Positions 50,527 through 58,168 of a stretch of DNA of 64,000 bases are shown here, piece by piece. This DNA comes from Chlamydiales bacterium (GTDB lineage Bacteria > Chlamydiota > Chlamydiia > Chlamydiales > JAAKFR01), in assembly GCA_024233495.1 (NCBI GenBank), contig JACKPM010000002.1, positions 62,001 to 126,000 of the forward strand, in the 5' to 3' direction. Numbering within the stretch: the first letter of the stretch is position 1; each line of letters opens with the position of its first letter. A program made the position numbers and the translations under genes. The notes under the pieces were generated by a model. The model searched no databases and was not told where the DNA came from. It was given only the letters and a program-made list of their open reading frames with translations.

Positions 50527-51816
50527 TTATTGTTTTGAATATTCAACAAAAAGACAAATCCGCTCAAAACCGAGCCGTTCATAGAGAGAGCGTCCACTCG
50601 CAGATGCTTGCAATGTACAGAGGTGATACCCCCGCTCCTTCGCCCGCATCGTCAAGCTTTTCATCATCTCAGAGCCGTATCCCCGCCTTCTAAAGCTAGG
50701 ATCCGTCATCACATAGTAAATGCCACCCACGTTGGCGTGCAAAACCAAAATCCCCGCGACAACAGGCTCTCCCTCAATATAGCCCACATAAAACTCAAAG
50801 GGCGCTCCCTTTCCATAGAGCGAATGAGGAATCTTGCTGAAAAACTCCTCATACGCCTCTGGGAAGGCCCCAATGCTCAAAAACACCTGGGCAAAATCTT
50901 TAAGTGAAAACGCCCGCTCAATTGAAAGCTCTTCAATCTCCCGTTCAAAGTCTATACCTTCTAAAAAGAGACGCATTCCCACGTCCTCTTCTTTTGGCTC
51001 TAGTCCACAAGCTTTCAACTCCTCTTGCAGATTGTGCGGCTCATCACTCTCCCCAACCCACCACGAGAACGGGTTTTGAAAATGTGCGCACACCTCTTGC
51101 ACTCTTTTGCGCACCTCATTTTGTGCAAAACGCGCTCCCAAAACGTAGTTAAAGGTATCATCAGGCAAGTCGGAACGCACCACCACAACATCGGGCTCAT
51201 AGACAATCTCCATCGCATGCACATACTTCGCAAAATAGGTCATGTGGAGCTGCATGTTCACTTCCATCGCATTGAGCACCTGATCGTTACTCCACACCTT
51301 TCGTCGCTGCACCACCTTGTGATTCCAATATGCCCCTCTGTCTTTTTCTGCCGCCTTGAAATCGATATCCTTGATGAAGTGCTCTTTTCCCAAAATGTAG
51401 CTCTGCATGTCGCTGCACTTTTCAGCGAGACGCCCCTTCAGATCAGAATACTCCTCCACTTTTTTTGGATGCTCTCTTAGAAAATCGCGGAATTTCAAGT
51501 GACGAGCTGCTTCGGGATCGGAGTCCTCAAAGATGTGCAGATGCACCTCTCCTTTCTTTTGGAAGAAGCGGCGCTGTTTCATCCCAAACTCACCAAGCGC
51601 TTCATACCCCTCAAGTGAAAAGCGATCGACCTCGAGAATATCGTGTGTGACGCCTAAGATGTCTATGATGGGCTTCGCAGCGCACCCTGGAATCGATGTG
51701 CTGCCAATGTGGTGAAACACGATAGGAAGATCGCCGAAGAGAGTCTTTAGTCTTTTCTCCTCTTCGGCGTACTTCTCACACCAGTGCGGATCGTAAGAGA
51801 CTACTTTTATCGACAT
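50527..51816 (-). CDS. GrpB (UPF0157) domain fused to GNAT acetyltransferase
   Basis: 429 aa. Residues 1-170 are GrpB-like: VVSYDPHWCEKYAEEEKRL, HHIGSTSIPGCAAKPIIDIL (nucleotidyltransferase-fold GSTS...DI motif), LKFRDFLREHPKKVEEYSDL. Residues about 190-429 form a GNAT module with motif A in DPSFRRRGYGSEMMKSLTMR and the ending RSLYERLGFERICLFVEYS. GrpB proteins resemble minimal nucleotidyltransferases of unknown target. A second, smaller GrpB-GNAT fusion is at 53246-54004. Start MSIKVVSYDP at 51816. Confidence 0.88.
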   Translation of the reverse strand: MSIKVVSYDPHWCEKYAEEEKRLKTLFGDLPIVFHHIGSTSIPGCAAKPIIDILGVTHDILEVDRFSLEGYEALGEFGMKQRRFFQKKGEVHLHIFEDSDPEAARHLKFRDFLREHPKKVEEYSDLKGRLAEKCSDMQSYILGKEHFIKDIDFKAAEKDRGAYWNHKVVQRRKVWSNDQVLNAMEVNMQLHMTYFAKYVHAMEIVYEPDVVVVRSDLPDDTFNYVLGARFAQNEVRKRVQEVCAHFQNPFSWWVGESDEPHNLQEELKACGLEPKEEDVGMRLFLEGIDFEREIEELSIERAFSLKDFAQVFLSIGAFPEAYEEFFSKIPHSLYGKGAPFEFYVGYIEGEPVVAGILVLHANVGGIYYVMTDPSFRRRGYGSEMMKSLTMRAKERGYHLCTLQASASGRSLYERLGFERICLFVEYSKQ

Positions 51817-51878
51817 ACAAGAACCATCTTAGTGCAAAATAGTTTATCCTTCCTTAAGATTTTTGCGGAGGTACGCTT

Positions 51879-52337
51879 ATGCTATTCATTTTACTCTTTC
51901 TGTCGTCCACACTTTTCTCTGTAGAAGAAAACTTTGTTCTCCTAGATAGCAGAACAGAGCAAACTTATTTCGAATCTGGAACTGAACTCGAGACACAGTA
52001 TGCCCCTTGCAGCACTTTCAAAATTGCACTTAGCTTGATGGGCTTTATAGTCAAATCGGTTGAAAATTTTACAAATTCGTGCCAGATGGCAAAGCCAAAG
52101 TAAGCGCGGAGTTCGACTTAGACCATTGATGGTCTATGAGAACGAGCACGATCTTTGGTGAAGCCAAATGGTATGAATTTGTAAAATTTTCAACCGATTT
52201 GACTATACGTAGGATGGCTCGAAAAAGAGAACCACGTCTACGCCTTTGCCCACAACGTGCGTGGTACAGACATCGTCAACAAACACATCCCCCGTCTCAA
52301 GAAGATGATCGAAAGATCGGGCATCCTCTCCCAATAA
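51879..52337 (+). pseudogene. Class D (OXA-type) beta-lactamase, internally deleted with MITE B insertion
   Basis: The N-terminal part has a signal peptide (MLFILLFLSSTLFS), LLDSRTEQTYFESG and the active-site block YAPCSTFKIALSLMGF, with the STFK Ser and Lys. The MITE then follows. After it, a fragment in another frame (52206-52337) reads YVGWLEKENHVYAFAHNVRG and ends ERSGILSQ-stop, the class D C-terminus just after the KTG region. About 140 residues holding SxV and KTG are missing, so it cannot work. The first ORF now ends in MITE-encoded residues (KSVENFTNSCQMAKPK). Confidence 0.88.
52046..52207. repeat. MITE family B copy 3, inside the beta-lactamase relic
   Basis: 162 bp from TATAGTCAAATCGGTTG to CAACCGATTTGACTATA. 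It replaces the central part of the beta-lactamase gene. The tips are perfect inverted repeats. TA flanks both sides. Confidence 0.92.
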
Positions 52338-52469
52338 AGCCCCCTATTGTCGTAGCGGCTTTTAGAGGATAAGAAAGCTTGCAGTACCAATACCCCCCCT
52401 TCATTTTATGGGTTGACCAAAATTAGTACGCATACGTATTATCTAGACAAAACCAACTGGAGGTGAGAG

Positions 52470-52832
52470 ATGAAAGCAAGTTTAGGTTTTGTGCTACTCT
52501 TTGTAGAGAACCCATTGAAGAGCAGCCTTTTCTATCAGGAACTTTTTGAAATAAAGCCCATAGAAGAGTCCCCCACTTTTGTGATGTTTGCGCTCGCGAA
52601 TGGAGTGATGTTAGGACTTTGGAGCCGGCATACTGCAAAGCCGCGTGTTGAAAATCCTCCTGGCGCTTCAGAGATCTGTTTTCCGTGTGACGATGTAGAT
52701 GCGTTATATGAGACGTGGGGAAAAAAGCGGTTAGTGATTGCACAAAAACCGACAGATATGGATTTTGGACGTACTTTTGTTATTTTAGATCCAGATGGAC
52801 ACCGCATAAGAGCACACAAACTTTGGAAGTAG
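52470..52832 (+). CDS. VOC-family (glyoxalase/bleomycin-resistance-like) protein
   Basis: 120 aa. VOC pattern: ASLGFVLLFVENPLKSSLFY at the start with the first paired helix, FVMFALANGVMLGLWSR, SEICFPCDDVDALYETW, and the C-terminal GRTFVILDPDGHRIR, the common end of the fold. A dioxygenase/isomerase/antibiotic-binding role cannot be separated. GGAGG precedes the ATG at 52470. The MarR-type gene overlaps its 3' end, so they form one unit. Confidence 0.85.
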   Translation: MKASLGFVLLFVENPLKSSLFYQELFEIKPIEESPTFVMFALANGVMLGLWSRHTAKPRVENPPGASEICFPCDDVDALYETWGKKRLVIAQKPTDMDFGRTFVILDPDGHRIRAHKLWK

Positions 52833-53287
52833 ACTTCGAAGAGATCAGCGACTACGACGCGCCTGAGAAGAGCCCAGGCTTTTTGCTTTGGCATCTCAGC
52901 ACGTCGTGGCGCAGCTGCATTGAATCTGCATTAAAAGAGTTTGATCTCACACATCCTCAATTCGTGGTTCTTGCCACATTAGCCTGGCTCACACGAGGTG
53001 GAGAGAGAGTGACACAAGCCAAGGTGGGGCAATTAGCTGGACTAGACCCAAATACCACTTCTCAAATTGTACGCGGCCTTGAACGAAAGGGGTTGCTTGT
53101 GCGGAAATCATCAACTGATGCGCGAGCGAAAAACCCTTCCCTTACCGCAAAAGGAAAGAGGCTCCTAACAAGTGCGCTTCCAAAAGTTGAAGATACGGAT
53201 GAAGCCTACTTTGAAACGCTCTCGGAGAACGAACTCAATACGCTCTTACAACTCTTCAGGAAGCTGACAAAAAAGCGCACTGCCTAG
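52823..53287 (+). CDS. MarR-family transcriptional regulator
   Basis: About 154 aa; the first usable codon is a TTG at 52823 overlapping the VOC gene by 10 bp, so the start is uncertain. The winged helix is clear: TRGGERVTQAKVGQLAGLDP, TSQIVRGLERKGLLVRKSST, DARAKNPSLTAKGKRLL with the MarR wing Asp-x-Arg. MarR proteins sense small molecules or oxidants; the neighbour suggests control of the VOC gene. Its last 42 bp overlap the convergent GrpB-GNAT gene. Confidence 0.85.
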   Translation: MEVDFEEISDYDAPEKSPGFLLWHLSTSWRSCIESALKEFDLTHPQFVVLATLAWLTRGGERVTQAKVGQLAGLDPNTTSQIVRGLERKGLLVRKSSTDARAKNPSLTAKGKRLLTSALPKVEDTDEAYFETLSENELNTLLQLFRKLTKKRTA

Positions 53288-54004
53288 CCCATGCCTCTTT
53301 AACCACTTCTCGATCCATTTGAGAAACTCTTTTTCGTAGCCCTTCCCATCATATTTCTTGTCGACAGTGAGCATCCAGATCTTGTTCTTCTCGATGTGGG
53401 CGTATCCAATCACCTTTGTACCCAGACACAAAACAAAGTGCTCGTTATCGTCAAAGTGGCTCTGAAAGCGCTCTGCCTCTTTTTTCTCTATGTGATGCAC
53501 GCACCGCACCATGCGCAGACGATTATAGCCAGCTTTATTGAGCACATCTCGAATAAACGCATCTTTGCCCAAGTTGTAGCGGGTGAACATTGAGTTCTCT
53601 TTCTCGAAGATGTTGGGGTTTTGTGTGAGCTCTTTTTTGAGCTGAGCGTAGGCATCACGCACCTGAGGGTGGGCGCGCAAGTAGTCGCGGAAGGTGAGGT
53701 TGAGCTCAATCTCAGCATCCCCCTCCTCATAAAGGTGGAGATTGACGTCATAGGGGGTGTGCGCACGAAAGCCGTAGTGGAGCGGAATATTGAACTCACC
53801 ACGATACTCAAACCCCTTAAGAGCTGTGACGGGGCACTTCACCTCCACAACGATGTCGAGCTTCGGCTTGGCACACAGCCCAGGCACTGAAGTGGAGCCG
53901 ACGTGATGCACAGCGATGCAATTTTTTTTAAGCTCCCCCAATAAGTGCGCCTTCACCACCTCAAACTGCTCACGCCATCTAGAATCGTATGGAACCACTC
54001 TCAT
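53246..54004 (-). CDS. GrpB (UPF0157) domain fused to a short GNAT-like domain
   Basis: 252 aa from the ATG at 54004 (MRVVPYDSRW); a GTG one codon up is possible. GrpB part: VPYDSRWREQFEVVKAHLLG, VHHVGSTSVPGLCAKPKLDI, NLTFRDYLRAHPQVRDAYAQ. The C-terminal 80 residues look like the second half of a GNAT domain (VLCLGTKVIGYAHIEK, MLTVDKKYDGKGYEKEFL with a weak motif A). Architecture as in 50527-51816 but shorter, so the two are related by duplication or by separate acquisition. Confidence 0.82.
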   Translation of the reverse strand: MRVVPYDSRWREQFEVVKAHLLGELKKNCIAVHHVGSTSVPGLCAKPKLDIVVEVKCPVTALKGFEYRGEFNIPLHYGFRAHTPYDVNLHLYEEGDAEIELNLTFRDYLRAHPQVRDAYAQLKKELTQNPNIFEKENSMFTRYNLGKDAFIRDVLNKAGYNRLRMVRCVHHIEKKEAERFQSHFDDNEHFVLCLGTKVIGYAHIEKNKIWMLTVDKKYDGKGYEKEFLKWIEKWLKRHGLGSALFCQLPEEL

Positions 54005-54168
54005 CACCAGAAAAGGATATAACGCGCGCCCGATTTTTCAAAGGATTTTCCCTCTAATTTCTCATATCATTTTGTATTACAGAAATTTACTATCATTGTC
54101 CGAACGCACAAAATGATCTAAAAAATGCAACGCATTTAATCGCGCCTGCTTTATAGTCAGAAGACATC

Positions 54169-54660
54169 ATGTATTTTCAACACCTCCAGAAAACGCAAGT
54201 GGGGATGGTCAAGAAGTGGCTTGCCCAAGATTATGTGGCCAAGTTTTGGCATGGGCAGGGATTGCAAAATACTCTTGAAGCAATCGATCGATTTGTCGAT
54301 GGAAAAGAGAAGCTTTTTACGCTCTGGATTGCCTACAAAGATGAGATTCCCTTTGCCTTCTTGATGACATCCAACATTGATCCGAAGGAGAGTCATTTTT
54401 GCAACTACTGCGAGGAGGAGGCAATCTCCCTTGATTTGCTTATTGGCGATCAGCACTTTCTTGGGAAAGGGCTTGCAGCCCCTATGATCCAGAAATTTGT
54501 TAAGCAATTTGATGTGCGCAACGTTTTTATCGATCCCGGTGTGGAAAACAAAAAAGCGATTCATGTTTACGAGAAGGCCGGTTTTAAAAAACTTGAAGAA
54601 TTCATCCCTGAGTGGGATCCCTCAGGAAGATGCGTGTTGATGCAGCTGCAAAAGGAGTGA
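54169..54660 (+). CDS. GNAT acetyltransferase, aminoglycoside 6'-acetyltransferase/IucB-like
   Basis: 163 aa. Seen: VKKWLAQDYVAKFWHGQGLQ, FTLWIAYKDEIPFAFLMTS, SLDLLIGDQHFLGKGLAAPM (motif A), VFIDPGVENKKAIHVYEKAG and FKKLEEF. The layout matches the AAC(6')/AlcB-type branch of the GNAT superfamily, which modifies aminoglycosides or siderophore precursors; the substrate is not decided by sequence. Four bp separate it from the hydrolase gene, so 54169-56487 is probably an operon. Confidence 0.85.
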   Translation: MYFQHLQKTQVGMVKKWLAQDYVAKFWHGQGLQNTLEAIDRFVDGKEKLFTLWIAYKDEIPFAFLMTSNIDPKESHFCNYCEEEAISLDLLIGDQHFLGKGLAAPMIQKFVKQFDVRNVFIDPGVENKKAIHVYEKAGFKKLEEFIPEWDPSGRCVLMQLQKE

Positions 54661-54664
54661 AGAG

Positions 54665-55492
54665 ATGCCAAAAGCTTTGATCAATGGGAAAGAGTGTCAC
54701 TACCAAGATGTAGGAGAGGGGTTTCCTATTCTATTTGGACATAGTTTTTTATGGAGCTCTGAAATGTGGAAACCTCAGCTTGACACCCTTTCGAAAGAGT
54801 TTCGCTGCATCGCTCCTGATTTGTGGAATCATGGAGAGTCGGGTGAGGTGGGAGCTGCTGTGACTATGGAGAGTATTGCTGATGATATGTACGCATTGAT
54901 GCAATCGCTCGGTATTTCGGAATTTGCGGTTGTGGGGCTCTCTGTAGGAGGGATGTGGGGCGCAGAGTTGGCGCTTATGCATCCAGAAGCAGTAAAGGCT
55001 CTTGTCATCATGGATTCGTATTTGGGCAGAGAGCCGGAAGTGACGCAGAATAAGTACTTTTGCATGCTTGATGTTGTGGAGGCGCAAAAGGGGTTTCCAC
55101 CTCCATTGCTTGAGCAGATCGTCCCTCTATTTTTCTCTCCCTACACTCTCGAGCACAATCAAGATCTTGTACAGAGCTTTTGGAAGGCGCTTGCAGCCAC
55201 ACCCAAGAAGAATGCAGCAAGCATTGCGCGCATTGGGCGGGCGATTTTCACCAGAAAGAATCGGCTTGAGCAGTTGAAAGAGCTCGCGATGCCGGTTGCT
55301 GTGATGGTGGGGAAAGATGACATCCCCCGCCCACCCGAGGAGACGCAGGAGATGGCGCACTTGAGTGGGGGTGAGCTGCACGTAATTGAAAATGCAGGGC
55401 ACATCGCTAACTTGGAACAGCCGCAAGAGGTGACTTCTCTTTTGCGTGCCTTTTTGGAAAGGTCGATAGTTTCTAAAGGAGTCGGGGCATGA
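54665..55492 (+). CDS. Alpha/beta hydrolase
   Basis: 275 aa. HGxx-type oxyanion region in FGHSFLWSSEMWKPQLDTLS, CIAPDLWNHGESGE, the nucleophile elbow VVGLSVGGMWGAELAL (Ser near residue 97), an acid in VMVGKDDIPRP and the His in VIENAGHIANLEQP. A 3-oxoadipate enol-lactonase/haloalkane-like esterase; the substrate is unknown. No signal peptide. Its last codon overlaps the next gene (ATGA at 55489). Confidence 0.88.
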   Translation: MPKALINGKECHYQDVGEGFPILFGHSFLWSSEMWKPQLDTLSKEFRCIAPDLWNHGESGEVGAAVTMESIADDMYALMQSLGISEFAVVGLSVGGMWGAELALMHPEAVKALVIMDSYLGREPEVTQNKYFCMLDVVEAQKGFPPPLLEQIVPLFFSPYTLEHNQDLVQSFWKALAATPKKNAASIARIGRAIFTRKNRLEQLKELAMPVAVMVGKDDIPRPPEETQEMAHLSGGELHVIENAGHIANLEQPQEVTSLLRAFLERSIVSKGVGA

Positions 55493-56487
55493 AGCGGTTT
55501 TTTCTTTCCCTTTTGCTTCTCACCCTCGTTGCGTGTGGAGGGCGGGACAAAAAAGCTTTTGTCACATCGCATACTTACGAGAGAGATACGCGGATTTCCT
55601 ACCCCTTTGTTTCAGGCGACCTTTTTCGCCACATTAGCGACCACATCGTAGATGAGACGCACATCCCCTTTTCACCCAAGAGTGTGAAGGGGGGAGAAGT
55701 TGTCTTTGTGAAAGCAAAGTATTTGGATAAATTCTTTAAGCATATGCACCCCCATATTCGAGAGCGCTATGTTTTAGTGACAGGAAATGGAGATGAAGAG
55801 GTACCGGGAGCATTTGCCAAATACCTTGATGATAAGAAGATTTTGATGTGGTTTGGAATGAATGCCACGTTGTCTCACCCCAAACTCATGCCAATCCCAA
55901 TTGGAATGAATGGAAACTCCGGAGCGAACTGTGTCAAGGAGAAGCACGCTTTAAAACTGCTTGCCTCTCCTTTGGAGAAAGAGCGTCTGCTCTACATGAA
56001 TGTAGCCGTACCCAATCACTGCGAACGCGCACAAGCTCTTCGCCACTTCCAAGACACCTCTTTTTGCTTTTGCGATACGCGCCGCCCAGTTGAAGAGTTT
56101 CTCGAGGAGGTGATGCGCTCAAAATACACGCTTTGCCCGCGAGGAAATGGCATTGACACACACCGGGTGTGGGAGGCGCTTTTTTTAGGCTCCATCCCCG
56201 TACTAAAATCAAATGCGCTCGACCCACTCTATGAGGGACTCCCCGTTCTTATTGTAAAAGAATGGGAAGAAGTTACCAAAGAGCTGCTCGAATCTAAGTA
56301 TGAAGAGATTTTAGCTGGGAAGCACAAGATGGAAAAGCTCTATGCTGACTACTGGCTAAAACTCATCGACATCTATTCATGCGGAGGGCACTATGATGCC
56401 GCTGCCTTGCAAGCAATTTCCAGCCTTATTATAGTCAAATCGGTTGAAAATTTTACAAATTCGTGCCAAATGGCAAAGCCAAAGTAA
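55489..56487 (+). CDS. Exostosin-like predicted lipoprotein glycosyltransferase with MITE-derived C-terminus
   Basis: 332 aa. Signal peptide with a lipobox (LLLLTLVACGG). The body has exostosin/GT47-type traits: LMWFGMNATLSHPKLMPIPI, YMNVAVPNHCERAQALRHF, and the donor-site block YTLCPRGNGIDTHRVWEALF followed by LGSIPVLKSNALDPLYEGLP. The last 18 residues (from IVKSVENF) are read from MITE B. Without the element the frame runs on as SSLINSNAVDQPSLLPKKF and stops 11 codons or so later, so the insertion swapped the C-terminal tail. Catalysis is probably unaffected. Confidence 0.75.
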   Translation: MKRFFLSLLLLTLVACGGRDKKAFVTSHTYERDTRISYPFVSGDLFRHISDHIVDETHIPFSPKSVKGGEVVFVKAKYLDKFFKHMHPHIRERYVLVTGNGDEEVPGAFAKYLDDKKILMWFGMNATLSHPKLMPIPIGMNGNSGANCVKEKHALKLLASPLEKERLLYMNVAVPNHCERAQALRHFQDTSFCFCDTRRPVEEFLEEVMRSKYTLCPRGNGIDTHRVWEALFLGSIPVLKSNALDPLYEGLPVLIVKEWEEVTKELLESKYEEILAGKHKMEKLYADYWLKLIDIYSCGGHYDAAALQAISSLIIVKSVENFTNSCQMAKPK

Positions 56488-56591
56488 GCGCAAAGTTCGA
56501 CTTAGACCATTTATGGTCTATGAGAACGAGCGCGATCTTTGGTGAAGCCAAATGGTATGAATTTGTAAAATTTTCAACCGATTTGACTATA
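56430..56591. repeat. MITE family B copy 4, at the 3' end of the exostosin-like gene
   Basis: 162 bp from TATAGTCAAATCGGTTG to CAACCGATTTGACTATA, with TA on both sides. It provides the stop codon of the gene it entered, and ends 17 bp before the convergent ubiquitin-like gene stop. Confidence 0.92.
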
Positions 56592-56607
56592 ACTCTAACG
56601 CTGTAGA

Positions 56608-56886
56608 TCAACCCTCATTGTTGCCTAAAAAATTTAAACGAAAAGGAATATGACCAGGAAAAATTTGCGCCACGAAACGATCAAAGTTTTGGACTACCCC
56701 CACGCGGTCCAAAATTTGCAGCCTTCGTACATCTGCATCTTGAGGTAAATACTGAGCGTAACGAATCCATAGCACATAGAAAACTTCTAGCTTGATTTCA
56801 TTTAGGTTGTCATCTTGAAAAATCCTGAGTTGCAGAGGAATGTTCCCTGCCTCAGTTGAAAAGTGAAAATTTGCAAAATATCCCAT
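56608..56886 (-). CDS. Small protein, third member of the ubiquitin-like tandem set
   Basis: 92 aa. Most diverged of the three: IPLQLRIFQDDNLNEIKLEV (strand, turn, helix), VRRLQILDRVGVVQNFDRFV and a final strand HIPFRLNFLG, ending NNEG. The order strand-helix-strand-strand matches its two upstream neighbours and the ubiquitin fold, but alone it would not be recognised. Start codon 1 bp after the preceding stop. No Gly-Gly end. Function unknown. Confidence 0.6.
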   Translation of the reverse strand: MGYFANFHFSTEAGNIPLQLRIFQDDNLNEIKLEVFYVLWIRYAQYLPQDADVRRLQILDRVGVVQNFDRFVAQIFPGHIPFRLNFLGNNEG

Positions 56887-56887
56887 A

Positions 56888-57169
56888 TTAAGCAGCCTTT
56901 TTGTGTACAGCGCGGTTAATGAGAACCTGGAAGTTAGGATTAAGAGCCAAACGGGAGTGCAAATCAGACATGGTTGTCACCTCAACACCCTCTTGTTGGA
57001 AAACAAGCGACTCCCAAGTGCCATGCTGCGGCCGTGGCCCACTAAATCCAGCCCAAAAAGAGTTGTAAGCAGCCTCCTTCACCCTTTCGATTGTGTCGGT
57101 TGGCTCAACCGTCACCTTGATTGTGGGACTGTCTGGAGTTGTGGGGAAAGAGAAAAGCGCTTCTGTCAT
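56888..57169 (-). CDS. Ubiquitin-like small protein (clearest of three tandem copies)
   Basis: 93 aa. Residues 16-35, TIKVTVEPTDTIERVKEAA, parallel ubiquitin TITLEVEPSDTIENVKAKI almost residue for residue. After a 20-residue loop, SLVFQQEGVEVTTMSDLH and the last strand NFQVLINR match ubiquitin's RLIFAGKQLEDGRTLSDY and LHLVLRL. The end is RAVHKKAA, so there is no Gly-Gly for conjugation and no obvious site of processing. GGTA-rich leader, ATG 57169. It is the middle gene of a tandem trio; relatedness to eukaryotic ubiquitin is inferred from motif alone. Confidence 0.72.
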   Translation of the reverse strand: MTEALFSFPTTPDSPTIKVTVEPTDTIERVKEAAYNSFWAGFSGPRPQHGTWESLVFQQEGVEVTTMSDLHSRLALNPNFQVLINRAVHKKAA

Positions 57170-57178
57170 GGTATACCT

Positions 57179-57445
57179 CTAGTCTTGTTTCGGTTTCTTA
57201 AATGTAACTTGGAAATTGAGATTGAATTGCATACACTTGTGTAAATGAGTAGTTGTGGTCACAAATTCACCCCCTTGCATCAATTGAAGCTCCCTCACCT
57301 TAGTGCCCTCAATGAACGATGATTGAAAATATTGAAAGACACGCATCCGCACATTTTCAATCTCTTCTCCTTCATCTACAAAGAGGGTATGGTTTCGATA
57401 TAACCAACAAGCACGATCATATGTAAAAGTCACTCGAGCTGCCAT
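57179..57445 (-). CDS. Ubiquitin-like small protein, first of the tandem set
   Basis: 88 aa. HTLFVDEGEEIENVRMRVFQYF matches the strand-turn-helix of the middle copy, then VRELQLMQGGEFVTTTTHLH and NFQVTFKKPKQD. The shared VTT...LH...NFQV string with 56888-57169 shows that the two are paralogues. No Gly-Gly end. It starts 10 bp after the LABN gene, so aroDE, LABN and the three small genes are probably one transcript. Confidence 0.65.
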   Translation of the reverse strand: MAARVTFTYDRACWLYRNHTLFVDEGEEIENVRMRVFQYFQSSFIEGTKVRELQLMQGGEFVTTTTHLHKCMQFNLNFQVTFKKPKQD

Positions 57446-57454
57446 TGAGCCACC

Positions 57455-58144
57455 CTAATTTGAGGTCGTTTGAGCGTCATTTTGCCTCCTTTTCATCAAC
57501 ATAAGGTTGCGAAGATAGGGAATCAGAGAAAAGAGGTGATAGAAGATCACTACAATGTCGCGGATGTGAAGCGCGTACGAGAGCACAATCAAACTGCCAC
57601 AAATGCTCAAGTACCAGTAGGAGCGCCCGAGCTCTGACTTTTGATGAAACTCCGCAACCCACCACTGCACCCAAAATCGGCTTGCAAACAAGATCGCCCC
57701 AAAGGCGCCTACAACATGCCAAGCAGTTGAGTGATATTGTCTTGTGGCATTCCATAGCTTTTGAGGGGTACGGATCCAGTCAAACTCGTCGAGCAAGAAG
57801 TAGCCTTGCGAGAGGAAGAGCGCAGTCGTAAAGGCGAGCGAGGCTGCCAAAAGCCAAAAAACAACACGGCGGGGGTGCGCCTTGGTGGGTTTGAGGAAGT
57901 CGAGATTGCGCCACGCAATCAGCGCATTGATGCTCTGCAAAATCGCAAAATGATACTGCACTTGGATGACGTGATGCACATAGAGCAGAAGGTTTCCTGC
58001 TAAAGAAAATTTCCAAAAAATAGGGCTCACAAAGGAGCGCTTTTTCCGCTCACTTTGAAGCCACTGCACAAGCATCCGGAGCGAGAAAAAAATCGCTGGG
58101 AGCATCCCAAGCGGGAGGTAAAGCAATGCACGCCAATTATCCAC
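57455..58144 (-). CDS. LABN-domain membrane protein (lipid A biosynthesis N-terminal domain, duplicated)
   Basis: 229 aa with about six membrane helices. Two copies of the short LABN unit: FFSLRMLVQWLQSERKKRSF with SPIFWKFSLAGNLLLYVHHV, and FASRFWVQWWVAEFHQKSEL with RSYWYLSICGSLIVLSYALH. In chlamydiae and some proteobacteria this domain is attached to, or lies near, lipid A disaccharide synthase (LpxB) and related glycosyltransferases. It stands alone here, 24 bp downstream of aroDE. Role in lipid A or undecaprenyl-linked sugar transfer is inferred. Confidence 0.82.
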   Translation of the reverse strand: MDNWRALLYLPLGMLPAIFFSLRMLVQWLQSERKKRSFVSPIFWKFSLAGNLLLYVHHVIQVQYHFAILQSINALIAWRNLDFLKPTKAHPRRVVFWLLAASLAFTTALFLSQGYFLLDEFDWIRTPQKLWNATRQYHSTAWHVVGAFGAILFASRFWVQWWVAEFHQKSELGRSYWYLSICGSLIVLSYALHIRDIVVIFYHLFSLIPYLRNLMLMKRRQNDAQTTSN

Positions 58145-58168
58145 GCGGAAATCATAGAGAAAAAGGGG

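Noticed and set aside
51879..52103. Short ORF as a functional mini beta-lactamase
   Set aside because: It has STFK but lacks the SxV and KTG motifs and most of the fold; the end is MITE sequence.
54008..54168. Possible small gene between the GrpB-GNAT and GNAT genes
   Set aside because: Short, AT-rich, stop-rich; probably holds the promoter of the 54169 operon but no clear box could be fixed.
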